41,784 bases of DNA from an uncultured Oscillospiraceae bacterium (GCA_958448395.1 CAUDDP010000011.1:1-41784), one strand, 5' to 3'; shown: positions 16,986-26,000, counted from the first letter of the stretch. Notes: a model not told the origin generated them from the sequence alone. Made by a program: numbers and translations.

Positions 16986-17921
16986 TTATCCGCCCAGCAC
17001 CGTACCATACGGAATGGATTTCCCACGCAGGAAATCTGCTGTTGACATCCGTTTTTTCCCTTCCGGCTGCACTTCCAAGAACTGCAAGCCCAAGCCATCC
17101 CCACATTTGATAATCAACTGCTTTGAATCTGCAACAGCACCGCATGGCAGTTCTTCTGGCATCATCTCCCGAATAATATGCGAAGCGTATACTTTCAGTC
17201 GCTTTCCATCCAGTGTTGTAAATCCAGTAATGCCACGAATGATATTATGCAGCTTTGCGGCTGGTTCTGCAAAATGCAGAGCAGACATTTCTTTTGTAAT
17301 TTTTCCAGCATAGGAAGCCTTTGAATCGTCCTGCGGTTCTGCCTGTAAGATGCCAGCTTCCATTTTTTCCAGTGTTTCCAGTAAAACCTTTGCCCCCAAT
17401 TCTGCCAATCGGTCATGCAGGGAGGCAAACGTTTCATCCTCACCAATCGGCAGAGATGCTTTTACCAACATATCGCCAGTATCCAGTCCCTCCGCCATTT
17501 CCATAGAAGTGATACCGGTTTCCGTTTCCCCATTCAGCAGACACATCTGCATCGGAGCTGCCCCACGATAAGCTGGCAGAAGAGAGCCATGAATATTGAT
17601 ACACTTGTATTTTGGCAAATCCAACACACACTTTGGCAGAAGCTGCCCATAAGCCACAACCACAATGACATCCGGTGCAATGGTCTGCAATACCTGCATC
17701 GCCTGTTCTGCATCCTCGCCCTTCCGCAGGGAAAGCGGTTGATAAACTGGCACACCAGCTGTTTCCGCAACAACCTTCACTGGAGGTGGAATCATTTTAT
17801 AGCCTCTTCCCTTTGGCTTATCCGGCTGGGTAAATACAGCCGCTACAGTATGTGCACTATCCAGCAATGCCTGCAAACAGGGCACGGCAAAGTCTGGTGT
17901 CCCCATAAATACAATCTTCAT
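16986..17921 (-). CDS. fmt: Methionyl-tRNA formyltransferase
   Basis: This 311-residue enzyme formylates initiator Met-tRNA using 10-formyl-tetrahydrofolate. MKIVFMGTPDFAVP at the start, INIHGSLLPAYRGAAP with the catalytic Asn and His, and GITSMEMAEGLDTGDML with the catalytic Asp are all clear. The C-terminal tRNA-binding OB domain begins near residue 205. It follows def by 6 bp, so the enzymes that add and remove the formyl group are made together. Confidence 0.97.
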   Translation of the reverse strand: MKIVFMGTPDFAVPCLQALLDSAHTVAAVFTQPDKPKGRGYKMIPPPVKVVAETAGVPVYQPLSLRKGEDAEQAMQVLQTIAPDVIVVVAYGQLLPKCVLDLPKYKCINIHGSLLPAYRGAAPMQMCLLNGETETGITSMEMAEGLDTGDMLVKASLPIGEDETFASLHDRLAELGAKVLLETLEKMEAGILQAEPQDDSKASYAGKITKEMSALHFAEPAAKLHNIIRGITGFTTLDGKRLKVYASHIIREMMPEELPCGAVADSKQLIIKCGDGLGLQFLEVQPEGKKRMSTADFLRGKSIPYGTVLGG

Positions 17922-17927
17922 ATTTGA

Positions 17928-18392
17928 TCATTCCTCATCTGGTTCTACAAATTCGGTTACGATATCGACAAACAAATGTCCATCCAAATGGTCATTTTCG
18001 TGGCAAGCACACTGTGCACCCAAATCCACGAATGCCATTTCATACCACTCACCACGGCGATTTTGTGCCCGCAGCCGACAGCGTTTCGGACGGTCAACAT
18101 AACCCCATTTTTCAGGACAGGACAGACAGCCTTCTATCACATGTTGTTTTCCATTGACTTTAAGAATTTGGGGATTGATGGCTTCAATCATCTCCGGCAG
18201 CCCCAAATCCATAATAAACAGCCGTTTTGCAATGCCGACCTGTGGTGCTGCCAGCCCTACACCGCCAGCATCTTTTAATGTTTCCTGCATATCGTCCAGC
18301 AAACGATGCAGAGAATCATCAAACTGCGTCACCGGTTTACAAACCATGCGTAAAACCGGATCGCCCTCCTTGCGTATTCTACGAATTGCCAT
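17928..18392 (-). CDS. def: Peptide deformylase
   Basis: This 154-residue metallo-hydrolase removes the formyl group from nascent proteins. The three motifs are GVGLAAPQVG, EGCLSCP (metal Cys) and CHENDHLDG (HExxH with two metal His and the catalytic Glu). The second motif has Cys where most enzymes have Val or Ile. The start, MAIRRIRKEGDPVLR, matches the family. It lies between priA and fmt. Confidence 0.97.
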   Translation of the reverse strand: MAIRRIRKEGDPVLRMVCKPVTQFDDSLHRLLDDMQETLKDAGGVGLAAPQVGIAKRLFIMDLGLPEMIEAINPQILKVNGKQHVIEGCLSCPEKWGYVDRPKRCRLRAQNRRGEWYEMAFVDLGAQCACHENDHLDGHLFVDIVTEFVEPDEE

Positions 18393-18416
18393 ATTGAATC
18401 CTGTTCTCCTTTTCTA

Positions 18417-20837
18417 TTATACGCCAATATCCCCGTTCATATCAGCATAACCGTACAATTTGGAAAATGCTTTCTGTGCGGTAACAGCTGCCAGAACGGT
18501 TCGTATCAAAGTACGATACGGCTCAGTATTTTTACATTTTAAAATCACACGATACCGATATTTTCCCTTTAGCCGTTCATAGGGACACGGAACTGCACCC
18601 AAAACCCAAAGCGGCAGAGAAAAACCAGTTTGCTTAATATAAACCTGAATTTGCTGCACGGCTTCTTCTGCGGCGGCTGCAACACAAGCTTCCTCTTCGC
18701 CGGTAAAGCCCAGCACACACAAATCACAAAACGGTGGAAAAAGCAATGCCTTCCGAATGGCAAATTCCTGTTCATAAAATGCCGGATAGTCCTGCCTTGC
18801 CGCCAATTGCAGCACATAATGATCCGGCAGAAAGGTCTGCAAAATGGCACGCCCTGCCATCTCTCCCCGTCCACTTCTGCCAACCACCTGCGTAATCAGC
18901 GAAAATGTCCGTTCGTAACTGCGAAAGTCTCCAGCAAACAAAGTCTGATCCACAGACAATACACCTACCAGCGTAACATCGGGAAAATCCAATCCCTTTC
19001 CAATCATCTGCGTACCGACCATAATATCATATTCCTTGTTCCGAAAAGCAGCAAATTTTTCTTCATAGGCATAACGAGAAACGGTTGTATCCGCATCCAT
19101 CCGCAATATCCTCAAATGTGGGAACAGCTCTTGCAACTGTTCTTCCATTTGCTGCGTCCCAAATCCCATTCGCCGGAAACGACTGCTGCCACATTTCGGA
19201 CAAGTATCCACAACTGGCTGCATATGACCACAGTAGTGACACATCAACTGGTCACTCACCTTATGATAGGTCATCGGCACACTACAATTCGGACAGTAAA
19301 GTGGCTGGTTGCAGTCACAGCAACTGACAATGGTATGGTATCCTCTCCGATTCAACAGCAGCAAAACCTGCTTGCCATTTGAAATCGTTTCCTGCATCGA
19401 ACGAATCAAGGTGTTACTGAATGGTGTCGCATTGCCAAGCTGCCGTTCCTGATTCATATCCACCACTGTTACTTCTGGCAGTGGCATATTACGATACCGC
19501 TGTTTCAGTTCCAACAGGGTATAAATTCCTTTTTTTGCATAATAGTAACTTTCAATCGACGGCGTTGCCGATGCCAGCAGCAATGGACAATGATGCGTCT
19601 GGCAGCGTTTTCGGGCAACCGCAACCGCATGGTAACGAGGTGCATTGTCGGACTTGTAGGTACGTTCGCCCTCCTCGTCCACGATCAGCAAACCCAGCTT
19701 CTGTACAGGTGCAAAAACAGCACTGCGTGTTCCAATTGCAATCTTTGCTGCTCCGGACTGCATCCGCTGATAGGCATCCTGCCGCTGCCGGTCAGATAGT
19801 TCACTGTGCATAACAACAACGGCATTGCCAAACAAACTTTGAAACTGCCCAACGATCTGTGGTGTCAATGCGATTTCCGGCACCAGTACAATTGCCTGCT
19901 TGCCCATTTGCAGCGTAGCAGCAATCAATTTTTGAAAAACACGGGTTTTTCCACTGCCTGTGACACCATGCAGCAAAAAATAAGCTGCTTTTTCTGCGGC
20001 AACGGCTTGCAGCACGGATTTCATCACTGCCTGCTGTGCATCAGAAAGTGCAATGGCAGAAATGGATTCCGTTATAGGAACAGCCATCGGCACTCGCTCT
20101 GCTGGTTGCATCGTACCAATCACCAGACCATTTTTTTCTGCGGACTGCACAACAGATCTTGTAATGCCACAACGATGACACGCCTCTTTTTCTGGTAATA
20201 TACCAGACTCCTGTAACAGTTTTACCAAAAGCTGTTGTTTGGGTGTTATCCTGCGTTCCGGCAGCACTTCCGGCAATTCCAACATTTTCACCAGCGTTTC
20301 CTGTACCCGTGGCTTTGCCACTATACAAGTTTGCAAAAGTCCCTTTTCCAGCAGTTTTTCTGCAAGCGGATGATGCAGCTGTTTTTGAAAGGCTGCTGCT
20401 GTTTTTGCCTGCTGCAAGGAATGATAATAGGCAGCTTCTGCTTCAGAAAGCGGTACATCTGGTATCGGCTCTGCCAATATGGTTTTCCATACCATTTGCA
20501 ATTGCATTCCAGTCGGCAAAATAGTACGAATCGCATCACAGTATGTACAGAATGTCATCTCCCGCAACCAGAATACCAAATCCAGCTGTTCTGCCTGCAA
20601 GACCGGAACAGCATCCACAACAGAAAGAATCGGTTTGACAGTGGATTTTGGCGGATTATCCTGCATTTCCAGCACCATGCCAATCCGTTCCCGATTGCCC
20701 CTGCCAAACGGCACAATCACCCGGCAACCCACTGCAATTGGTTCTGTCGTCTGATACGTAAACAAGCGATCAAAGGAATAAGCAGTATCCCAAACTGCAA
20801 CACCGAAAAACACCGTTTTTGATTTTGCCGTCGTCAT
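18417..20837 (-). CDS. priA: Primosomal protein N', replication-restart helicase PriA
   Basis: This 806-residue superfamily 2 helicase reloads the replisome at stalled forks. An N-terminal DNA-binding region (about 1-230) is followed by Walker A (GVTGSGKT) and Walker B (LIVDEEGERTYKSDNAPRYHAV). An eight-cysteine zinc region follows (CCDCNQPLYCPNC and CHYCGH, then CPKCGSS). The helicase C motifs include GTQMIGKGLDFPDVTLVGVL and TQVVGRSGRGE. Motif II reads DEEG where almost all PriA proteins have DEEH; the missing His is worth noting, though the rest is intact. The gene begins 4 bp after rpoZ. Confidence 0.96.
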   Translation of the reverse strand: MTTAKSKTVFFGVAVWDTAYSFDRLFTYQTTEPIAVGCRVIVPFGRGNRERIGMVLEMQDNPPKSTVKPILSVVDAVPVLQAEQLDLVFWLREMTFCTYCDAIRTILPTGMQLQMVWKTILAEPIPDVPLSEAEAAYYHSLQQAKTAAAFQKQLHHPLAEKLLEKGLLQTCIVAKPRVQETLVKMLELPEVLPERRITPKQQLLVKLLQESGILPEKEACHRCGITRSVVQSAEKNGLVIGTMQPAERVPMAVPITESISAIALSDAQQAVMKSVLQAVAAEKAAYFLLHGVTGSGKTRVFQKLIAATLQMGKQAIVLVPEIALTPQIVGQFQSLFGNAVVVMHSELSDRQRQDAYQRMQSGAAKIAIGTRSAVFAPVQKLGLLIVDEEGERTYKSDNAPRYHAVAVARKRCQTHHCPLLLASATPSIESYYYAKKGIYTLLELKQRYRNMPLPEVTVVDMNQERQLGNATPFSNTLIRSMQETISNGKQVLLLLNRRGYHTIVSCCDCNQPLYCPNCSVPMTYHKVSDQLMCHYCGHMQPVVDTCPKCGSSRFRRMGFGTQQMEEQLQELFPHLRILRMDADTTVSRYAYEEKFAAFRNKEYDIMVGTQMIGKGLDFPDVTLVGVLSVDQTLFAGDFRSYERTFSLITQVVGRSGRGEMAGRAILQTFLPDHYVLQLAARQDYPAFYEQEFAIRKALLFPPFCDLCVLGFTGEEEACVAAAAEEAVQQIQVYIKQTGFSLPLWVLGAVPCPYERLKGKYRYRVILKCKNTEPYRTLIRTVLAAVTAQKAFSKLYGYADMNGDIGV

Positions 20838-20841
20838 TCGC

Positions 20842-21057
20842 TTAGTTATGATTCAGATTCTCACTTTCGATAATCCGGTACTTTCCAGCAGCCATTTCAT
20901 CAACAGCGGTCTGCACCGGTTTTTCCTCCAGTGTCTTCTTTTGGTCATATAACTCGTCTGCAATTTCTCTTGCACGCTTGGCAATGCCAACTACAACAGA
21001 ATAACAGCTTTCATTTTTGTTTATCAACTGATTCAAGGATGGTCTCAACATGCTCAT
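20842..21057 (-). CDS. rpoZ: RNA polymerase omega subunit
   Basis: This 71-residue subunit helps assemble RNA polymerase. LRPSLNQLINKNESCYSVVVGIAKRAREI matches the conserved N-terminal half, and AVDEMAAGKYRI the later conserved stretch. The ATG at 21057 overlaps the gmk stop (ATGA). A second ATG two codons later would give the more usual MLRPS start. The position between gmk and priA supports the call. Confidence 0.93.
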   Translation of the reverse strand: MSMLRPSLNQLINKNESCYSVVVGIAKRAREIADELYDQKKTLEEKPVQTAVDEMAAGKYRIIESENLNHN

Positions 21058-21656
21058 GATTCTAATACCTCTTTCACTTTTTCTTCTTTATTCATATGGC
21101 GAATCTGCTCCGCCGCAATGATTTGTAAGATGTCTGCTGCCGCTGTTTCTACTTTATCATTGACAACAAGATAATCATAATTTACAGCACACTTCATTTC
21201 TCTAACAGCTTCTGCAATCCGTTGCTGTATGACTTCTTCTTTCTCTGTACCACGTCCACGAAGACGACGTTCTAATTCAATCAGACTGGGGGGGGCAATG
21301 AAAATCAAAACCGCATCCGGACAATTCTGCCGTACCTGTTCCGCACCGACTACTTCGATTTCTAAAATAACATCTTTTCCTTCGTTTCGCATTGTTTCTA
21401 CGGCTTCCCTTGGTGTACCATAGTAGTTGCCGCAATATTCTGCATGTTCCAGCACACCGTTCTGTGCAATTAATCGTTCAAACTGTGCCTTAGAAACAAA
21501 GTGATAGTGAACACCGTCTACTTCTCCTTCTCTGGGATCACGTGTGGTCATGGAAACAGAATAATACAAGTCCTGTTTCTTCCTAACTTCCTTTAAAACC
21601 GTTCCCTTTCCACATCCGGAGGGTCCCGAAACCACCAGCAATAATCCTTTCTGCAC
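21054..21656 (-). CDS. gmk: Guanylate kinase
   Basis: This protein of about 200 residues phosphorylates GMP to GDP. The P-loop is GPSGCGKGT, and SMTTRDPREGEVDGVHYHFV and LEIEVVGAEQVR are family signatures. The open frame extends back to 21713, but that would overlap yicC by 38 bp. The GTG at 21656 has AGGTG 8 bp upstream, starts VQKGLLLVVSGPSG at family-typical length, and lies 19 bp after the yicC stop, so I take it as the start. Bacillus has remA between yicC and gmk; it is absent here. Confidence 0.95.
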   Translation of the reverse strand: MQKGLLLVVSGPSGCGKGTVLKEVRKKQDLYYSVSMTTRDPREGEVDGVHYHFVSKAQFERLIAQNGVLEHAEYCGNYYGTPREAVETMRNEGKDVILEIEVVGAEQVRQNCPDAVLIFIAPPSLIELERRLRGRGTEKEEVIQQRIAEAVREMKCAVNYDYLVVNDKVETAAADILQIIAAEQIRHMNKEEKVKEVLES

Positions 21657-21675
21657 TACAAAAGCACCTGCCCCT

Positions 21676-22554
21676 CTATTCAATATTCTGAATTTGTTCC
21701 CGTATTTTTTCAATTTCAGATTTCATCTCTACCACTAATTTTGTAATTCCCAGATTCTGTGCTTTTGAACCAATGGTATTGACCTCTCGGTTCATCTCCT
21801 GCACCAAAAAATCCAGCTTTCTGCCGACAGGCTCTTCCGCCGATAGAAGCTGTTCACACTGTTGTAAGTGGCTTCGCAGCCGAACCATTTCCTCATCAAT
21901 TGCCACCTTTTCCGAGAAAATGGCAGCTTCTGTCACCAACCGCTGTGTATCAATAGACTGTTCTTCCAGCAAGGCTTTCAGCTTTTGATACAAACGGTCA
22001 TAATAATCCTGCTGCATGGTTGGTGCTGCAATTTCAATCGCAGTTAAATTTTCTGCAATTTTCTGCAAGCGAAGCTGCACATCCTGCCGCAGCTTTTCCC
22101 CCTCCGTCTGCCGCATAATCAAAAACTGCTGCAAAGCTTCCTGCAATGCCAATTTAGTATCCTGCCAAATAATATCTTCTTCCATCGGCAGTTTTTGTAC
22201 TACACATACATCCGGCAAACGAAGCAATGTAGAAAGTGTCAAATCATCCTGTAATTGCAACGTTTCATTGGCTTCCCGCAAAGCCAGACAGTAGGCATTT
22301 GCCATTTCCAGATTAACAGCCACTGTACTAACAGCAGAGCTTGGAAGCTGTATGATAAGATTCACTTCAATTTTTCCTCTTGCAGCCGTCTGCTGCACGC
22401 ATTTTTTCACATGTTCTTCCAGAAAGCCATACGCTCTCGGCAACCGCACCGTACACTCCAGAAAGCGATGATTGACAGAACGCACTTCCGCAAGAATATC
22501 TACGCCGTCCGCCAAAAAATGCCCTCTTCCAAAGCCGGTCATACTTTTGATCAA
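21676..22554 (-). CDS. yicC: YicC/YloC-family endoribonuclease
   Basis: This protein of about 292 residues belongs to the YicC/YloC family, shown to include endoribonucleases acting on RNA. The N-terminal IKSMTGFGRG motif and the C-terminal RKLDFLVQEMNREVNTIGSKAQ motif are diagnostic. A frame from an ATG at 22608 exists. A TTG at 22554 gives the family-typical start directly before IKSMTGFG, with GAGGG 8 bp upstream, so I prefer TTG. It is the first gene of the long operon. Confidence 0.93.
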   Translation of the reverse strand: MIKSMTGFGRGHFLADGVDILAEVRSVNHRFLECTVRLPRAYGFLEEHVKKCVQQTAARGKIEVNLIIQLPSSAVSTVAVNLEMANAYCLALREANETLQLQDDLTLSTLLRLPDVCVVQKLPMEEDIIWQDTKLALQEALQQFLIMRQTEGEKLRQDVQLRLQKIAENLTAIEIAAPTMQQDYYDRLYQKLKALLEEQSIDTQRLVTEAAIFSEKVAIDEEMVRLRSHLQQCEQLLSAEEPVGRKLDFLVQEMNREVNTIGSKAQNLGITKLVVEMKSEIEKIREQIQNIE

Positions 22555-22668
22555 ACTGATGCCCTCATTTCCGCATAAAATTGCAACAGAAACGCTGTTT
22601 CTGCGCATATCACAGTCCAGAATCTGCTGCTGTCAGACAGACATTCCGGCTGTTATGTATAATTTACT

Positions 22669-22697
22669 ATTATAGCATTTTTCATGAAAAAAATCAA
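22669..22697 (-). promoter_or_regulatory. Promoter of the yicC-to-thiN operon
   Basis: On the minus strand TTGATT (22697-22692) and TATAAT (22674-22669) are separated by 17 bp. The yicC TTG start is 114 bp beyond the -10. No other equally good promoter is seen before the terminator at 9459-9508. Confidence 0.82.
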
Positions 22698-22776
22698 GGC
22701 TATTCCTGAAAATATTGCAAGTGATTCTATCAAATAGAATTTGCTTGAGCATAATGTCTGTAACGATATTCCCACC

Positions 22777-22809
22777 AAAAAAAGAGAACCGCTGCACCCA
22801 AGTGCAGCG
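22777..22809 (-). terminator. Terminator of the CotH-type gene
   Basis: On the minus strand CGCTGCAC and GTGCAGCG form a perfect 8-bp stem around TTGG, and GTTCTCTTTTTTT follows. It lies about 45 bp past the gene's stop. Confidence 0.9.
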
Positions 22810-22851
22810 ATCCCCCATTCAAAAATATTCATTTTTTACTGAACAATATGT

Positions 22852-25800
22852 TTACTGATACAACAACGTTACTGATTCCAGTGTGCCCAATCCATAGTAA
22901 TTATAAATGGTAATCACATCCTGCGGATTGTCAATCTGGAACGTAATCGACTCATTGTTCATTTCTGTATAGGCAATTCCGTGCTGTTCAGACCAGCCAC
23001 CCAATACCAAACTGCCGCCGGAATACGGCATCGAATTCCGGAATTGCAAAGTAATTGCTGCAATCTGCTTGTAATCATACTTTGCCAAAGAATAAGCTGT
23101 ACCGTATTCGACATCCTTCAAAACAACCGACTTACCGGAAACCGGTATCGTAGCAGTTGTTGTGGTGGTCGTAACAACGGTTGTGTTCTTTGTAGTCGTT
23201 GCTGTCGTGGTTGCCTTTGTGGTAGTTGCCTTTGTAGTAGTGGTTGCAATAGTCTCTGTTACAGCTACATCGCCATAGTAGAGGGTAACAGACTCCAACT
23301 TGCCCAAACCATAATAATTGTAAAGTGTCATCTGCATCTGTGGGTTGTCAATCGTAAAGAGAACAGAACCATTTGTCAAATCGCTGTAGCCAATTGGATG
23401 CTGCTCTGCCCAGCCGCCCAGTACCAGATTACCACCTGCATTTGGAACCGCATCCTTGAATTGCAAGCCAATTGCAGTAATATTCTTTACATCATAGCCA
23501 GAGAGATCATATGGTGTGCCATATTCAACATCGGTCAATACCACTGTCTTTCCGTCTACCGGTTTTGTCGTTGCAGTTGTTGTAGGCTTTGGTGTGGTAG
23601 TTGTTGTCGTTGCAGTTGTTGTAGGCTTCGGTGTGGTAGTTGTTGTCGTTGCAGTTGTTGTAGGCTCTGGTGTAGTCGTTGTTGTCGTTGTAGTTGTTGT
23701 AGGCTCTGGTGTAGTCGTTGTAGTTGTTGTAGGCTCTGGTGTAGTCGTTGTTGTCGTTGTAGTTGTTGTAGGCTTTGGTGTAGTAGTTGTTGTCGTTGTG
23801 GTTGTAGTGGTGGTCTCTACTGGTTCTGTCACAACCGGTTCACCCTCATATTGTACAATGGTAAAGAAGTTTGTACACTGATAATATTCATTATCCGGAG
23901 AACTCTTTCCATAAACCTGAATTACATTTTTTGTACCCAGTTCACTATTCAAATAAGAAGCTGGAACGGTCACAGTTGCTGCACCGTTTTCACATTTTAC
24001 AGTATCTATGTATTGATTATTAACATAAACTGCCATGTAACTTGCTTCCCAGCTATTATCTACACTTGCAGTTACCTGAATATCTCTGTTAGTCGGTACT
24101 TTTGCACCACCAGTAATAACAGAAATATCATCCGCTTCCAATGCCGTGCCATCCACATTTTGTGCAGTTACATGCAGATTGCTGCTCACTGTACCACTCA
24201 AACTGCTGACTGCACTTTCTTCTGTTGCAAACTGCTCATCCATCCATGCCAGACGATTTGCCAGCCATGTTGTCATATTTTTATATTCTGCTTCATAGCC
24301 ATTCAGATAGCCAGCTGTATTCTGCCACTTTGCAGAATCTGCCAGACCAGATGCATACAGATAGTCATATGTCTGGCTGACAAGGCTGTCTGGATTATCT
24401 GCATCCACATAGGAATGAATCAGATCGTGGTTGTTCCAGTAATATTCCTGTTCCTTGATGGCAAAATAATCATTTTTACCAACTTCATAGAACCAAGTCG
24501 CAGCCCATTCGCCCTGACCCCACCAGGTATCATAATTTAGGCTCGGCCAGCTGCTAATATTACAGCCAGAAGACCAGTCAAAGTCCCAAACTGGTGCAAA
24601 ATGCAGTGTACCATCTTCAATATAAAGATAATTACTGCGGTGTCCGATTTCATTCATGAAGATCATGCAGGTCGTCCAGTAACCATGCATGGATTCCATA
24701 TCACAAAGTGCATTGTAGGAAACCGGTATTCCGTTGATGGTTGTATTTCCATCTTTGCTATAGAGTGCATTTTCAAATGTCTGCACCGTATTCTGTACAC
24801 TGTTCATCATATCTTCATTTGTGTTCAAGAATTCTGGTGCTTTACATGCAATTCCAACGCCTTTGCCCGTTTTAAAATTAGAAATTTCTTCGTTTGCATC
24901 GGTTGCCAATTCCAACAGATACCCATCTGTATTCGCAATCTTTTCCTGTAATGTTGCCCAATCCGGATACAATGCAGCAACATCATAATCTGTTCCGTCA
25001 AATGTGACAACACCCGTTGTCATCCAGCCCAGATTTTCCTTCATGTAATCTTCCATATCACCAATTGTGCTCTTTTTTGTGATACCGGAAGCTGCACAAA
25101 TCGCATCCGCTGCGTCTTCTGCAACATCTTCATAATTGTAAATATTGACACGGTTTTCATCCACTCGTACTTGCTCACAGAGCTGATAATTGCCGACATA
25201 TTCCCCATTCATAACAACGTCTACAAAGACAGAATCCATTGCCAGCTCGCCCAAGCCCTGTGCCATACTGTTGGCAGTATAGTTCCGCATCAAGCTCTCA
25301 TCTGCATAGTTGGCAAGCAGAACCCAATGCTTTTGCTTTCCCATACCAAACAAGCTGGTCTTTTTGTCCAGCTTAATTTTGTACGGCTTTTTCGGGAATC
25401 CCCATGTAGAGGTTCCACGCCCTTTCATTTTAATAGCACCATTGTACAGCTGTTTTTCTTTGCTATACTGTTCATTGCCCTGAATCCGCATACTAGCATC
25501 ATAATAATCCTCATGCGACCAAGACCCGTTCATAGTGTCTGCATCTGCACAGTCAATATAAACAACTGGCAGATTACTGCAATACATGCCGTTGCTTGCC
25601 AGAACAGTACCGTCCTCTGCAACAGCCTCTACTTTCAGGAACTTTTCCAAATCGGCATTTGTTACAGTATAGGTATCAGCAGTAGAAACGACTGCATCAT
25701 CCAGATACCAAACAAGATGATACGCATCCATACCTGTTACGGTAACGGACATTTCTGTTCCAACAGAGGCATATGCGTTATGAAATGTTATGGACGGTTC

Positions 25801-25938
25801 CTGCACGACAACATCGTCTGCCGTCGATGTTGTCTCGTCTACTGCTTCCGCAACAACGGCAGTTGCAGCTCCCATTGTAGAAGAAACCGCAAGAATAGAA
25901 GCAAGCAGAACTGGTAAAATGCGACTGATGTTTTTCAT
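22852..25938 (-). CDS. Secreted CotH-kinase-domain protein with two C-terminal modules
   Basis: This is a 1028-residue secreted protein. The ATG at 25938 follows GAGGAGG and opens a signal peptide (MKNISRILPVLLASILAVSS, cleavage near 30); the longer frame to 26052 lacks a site. An Ig-like segment (about 45-115) precedes a CotH domain (about 125-590), with RGTSTWGFPKKPYKIKL, LLANYADESLMRNY, GNYQLCEQVRV and WDFDWSSG (451-458). CotH proteins are atypical protein kinases; secreted bacterial ones often accompany surface or plant-wall systems. A second beta domain runs to about 725. Threonine linkers with PEP/PKP then separate two homologous modules of about 95 residues, each starting G-K-x-V-V-L-x-D-V-E-Y-G-T and sharing NYYGLG-LESVTL. 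They look like beta-sandwich carbohydrate-binding modules. No dockerin or sorting signal is seen. Confidence 0.88.
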   Translation of the reverse strand: MKNISRILPVLLASILAVSSTMGAATAVVAEAVDETTSTADDVVVQEPSITFHNAYASVGTEMSVTVTGMDAYHLVWYLDDAVVSTADTYTVTNADLEKFLKVEAVAEDGTVLASNGMYCSNLPVVYIDCADADTMNGSWSHEDYYDASMRIQGNEQYSKEKQLYNGAIKMKGRGTSTWGFPKKPYKIKLDKKTSLFGMGKQKHWVLLANYADESLMRNYTANSMAQGLGELAMDSVFVDVVMNGEYVGNYQLCEQVRVDENRVNIYNYEDVAEDAADAICAASGITKKSTIGDMEDYMKENLGWMTTGVVTFDGTDYDVAALYPDWATLQEKIANTDGYLLELATDANEEISNFKTGKGVGIACKAPEFLNTNEDMMNSVQNTVQTFENALYSKDGNTTINGIPVSYNALCDMESMHGYWTTCMIFMNEIGHRSNYLYIEDGTLHFAPVWDFDWSSGCNISSWPSLNYDTWWGQGEWAATWFYEVGKNDYFAIKEQEYYWNNHDLIHSYVDADNPDSLVSQTYDYLYASGLADSAKWQNTAGYLNGYEAEYKNMTTWLANRLAWMDEQFATEESAVSSLSGTVSSNLHVTAQNVDGTALEADDISVITGGAKVPTNRDIQVTASVDNSWEASYMAVYVNNQYIDTVKCENGAATVTVPASYLNSELGTKNVIQVYGKSSPDNEYYQCTNFFTIVQYEGEPVVTEPVETTTTTTTTTTTTPKPTTTTTTTTTTPEPTTTTTTTPEPTTTTTTTTTTPEPTTTATTTTTTPKPTTTATTTTTTPKPTTTATTKPVDGKTVVLTDVEYGTPYDLSGYDVKNITAIGLQFKDAVPNAGGNLVLGGWAEQHPIGYSDLTNGSVLFTIDNPQMQMTLYNYYGLGKLESVTLYYGDVAVTETIATTTTKATTTKATTTATTTKNTTVVTTTTTTATIPVSGKSVVLKDVEYGTAYSLAKYDYKQIAAITLQFRNSMPYSGGSLVLGGWSEQHGIAYTEMNNESITFQIDNPQDVITIYNYYGLGTLESVTLLYQ
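22855..23137 (-). repeat. C-terminal module, copy 2
   Basis: This encodes about 94 residues homologous to 23270-23553. Shared landmarks are VVLKDVEYGTAYSL, LVLGGWSEQH and IYNYYGLGTLESVTLLY. The two copies have diverged at many positions, so the duplication is not recent. Confidence 0.8.
23270..23553 (-). repeat. C-terminal module, copy 1
   Basis: This encodes about 95 residues with VVLTDVEYGTPYDL, LVLGGWAEQH and LYNYYGLGKLESVTLYYG. It is separated from copy 2 by a linker of about 45 residues rich in threonine and lysine. Confidence 0.8.
23560..23817 (-). repeat. Tandem repeats encoding a Thr-rich PEP/PKP linker
   Basis: Units of about 39 nt, plus one of about 30 nt, encode PEPTTTTTTTTTT or PKPTTTATTTTTT, six or so in a row. 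Neighbouring units are nearly identical, so unit number can change by slippage without breaking the frame. The linker should be extended and probably O-glycosylated. Confidence 0.85.
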
Positions 25939-25971
25939 ATAACCATCCTCCTCTTTTTTGATGTCATCTAT

Positions 25972-26000
25972 ATTGTACAGCAACTTCAACAAAACTTCAA
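25972..26000 (-). promoter_or_regulatory. Promoter of the CotH-type gene
   Basis: On the minus strand TTGAAG (26000-25995) and TACAAT (25977-25972) are 17 bp apart. TTGAAGTT occurs twice with an 11-bp period across the -35 region, a spacing used by OmpR/PhoB-type regulators. Confidence 0.65.

Noticed and set aside
21657..21713. Longer N-terminus of guanylate kinase
   Set aside because: It would overlap yicC by 38 bp and add residues unlike the family. The GTG at 21656 has a good ribosome binding site.
23516..23881. Val/Gly-repeat open frame on the plus strand
   Set aside because: This is another shadow of the Thr-rich linker. GTT/GTA codons are the complement of the Thr triplets.
22981..24540. 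Long plus-strand open frame (519 codons) opposite the CotH-type gene
   Set aside because: It is antisense to a gene with clear motifs and signal peptide. Its Cys/Arg-rich repeats are only the shadow of the Thr-codon repeats, and it has no ribosome binding site.
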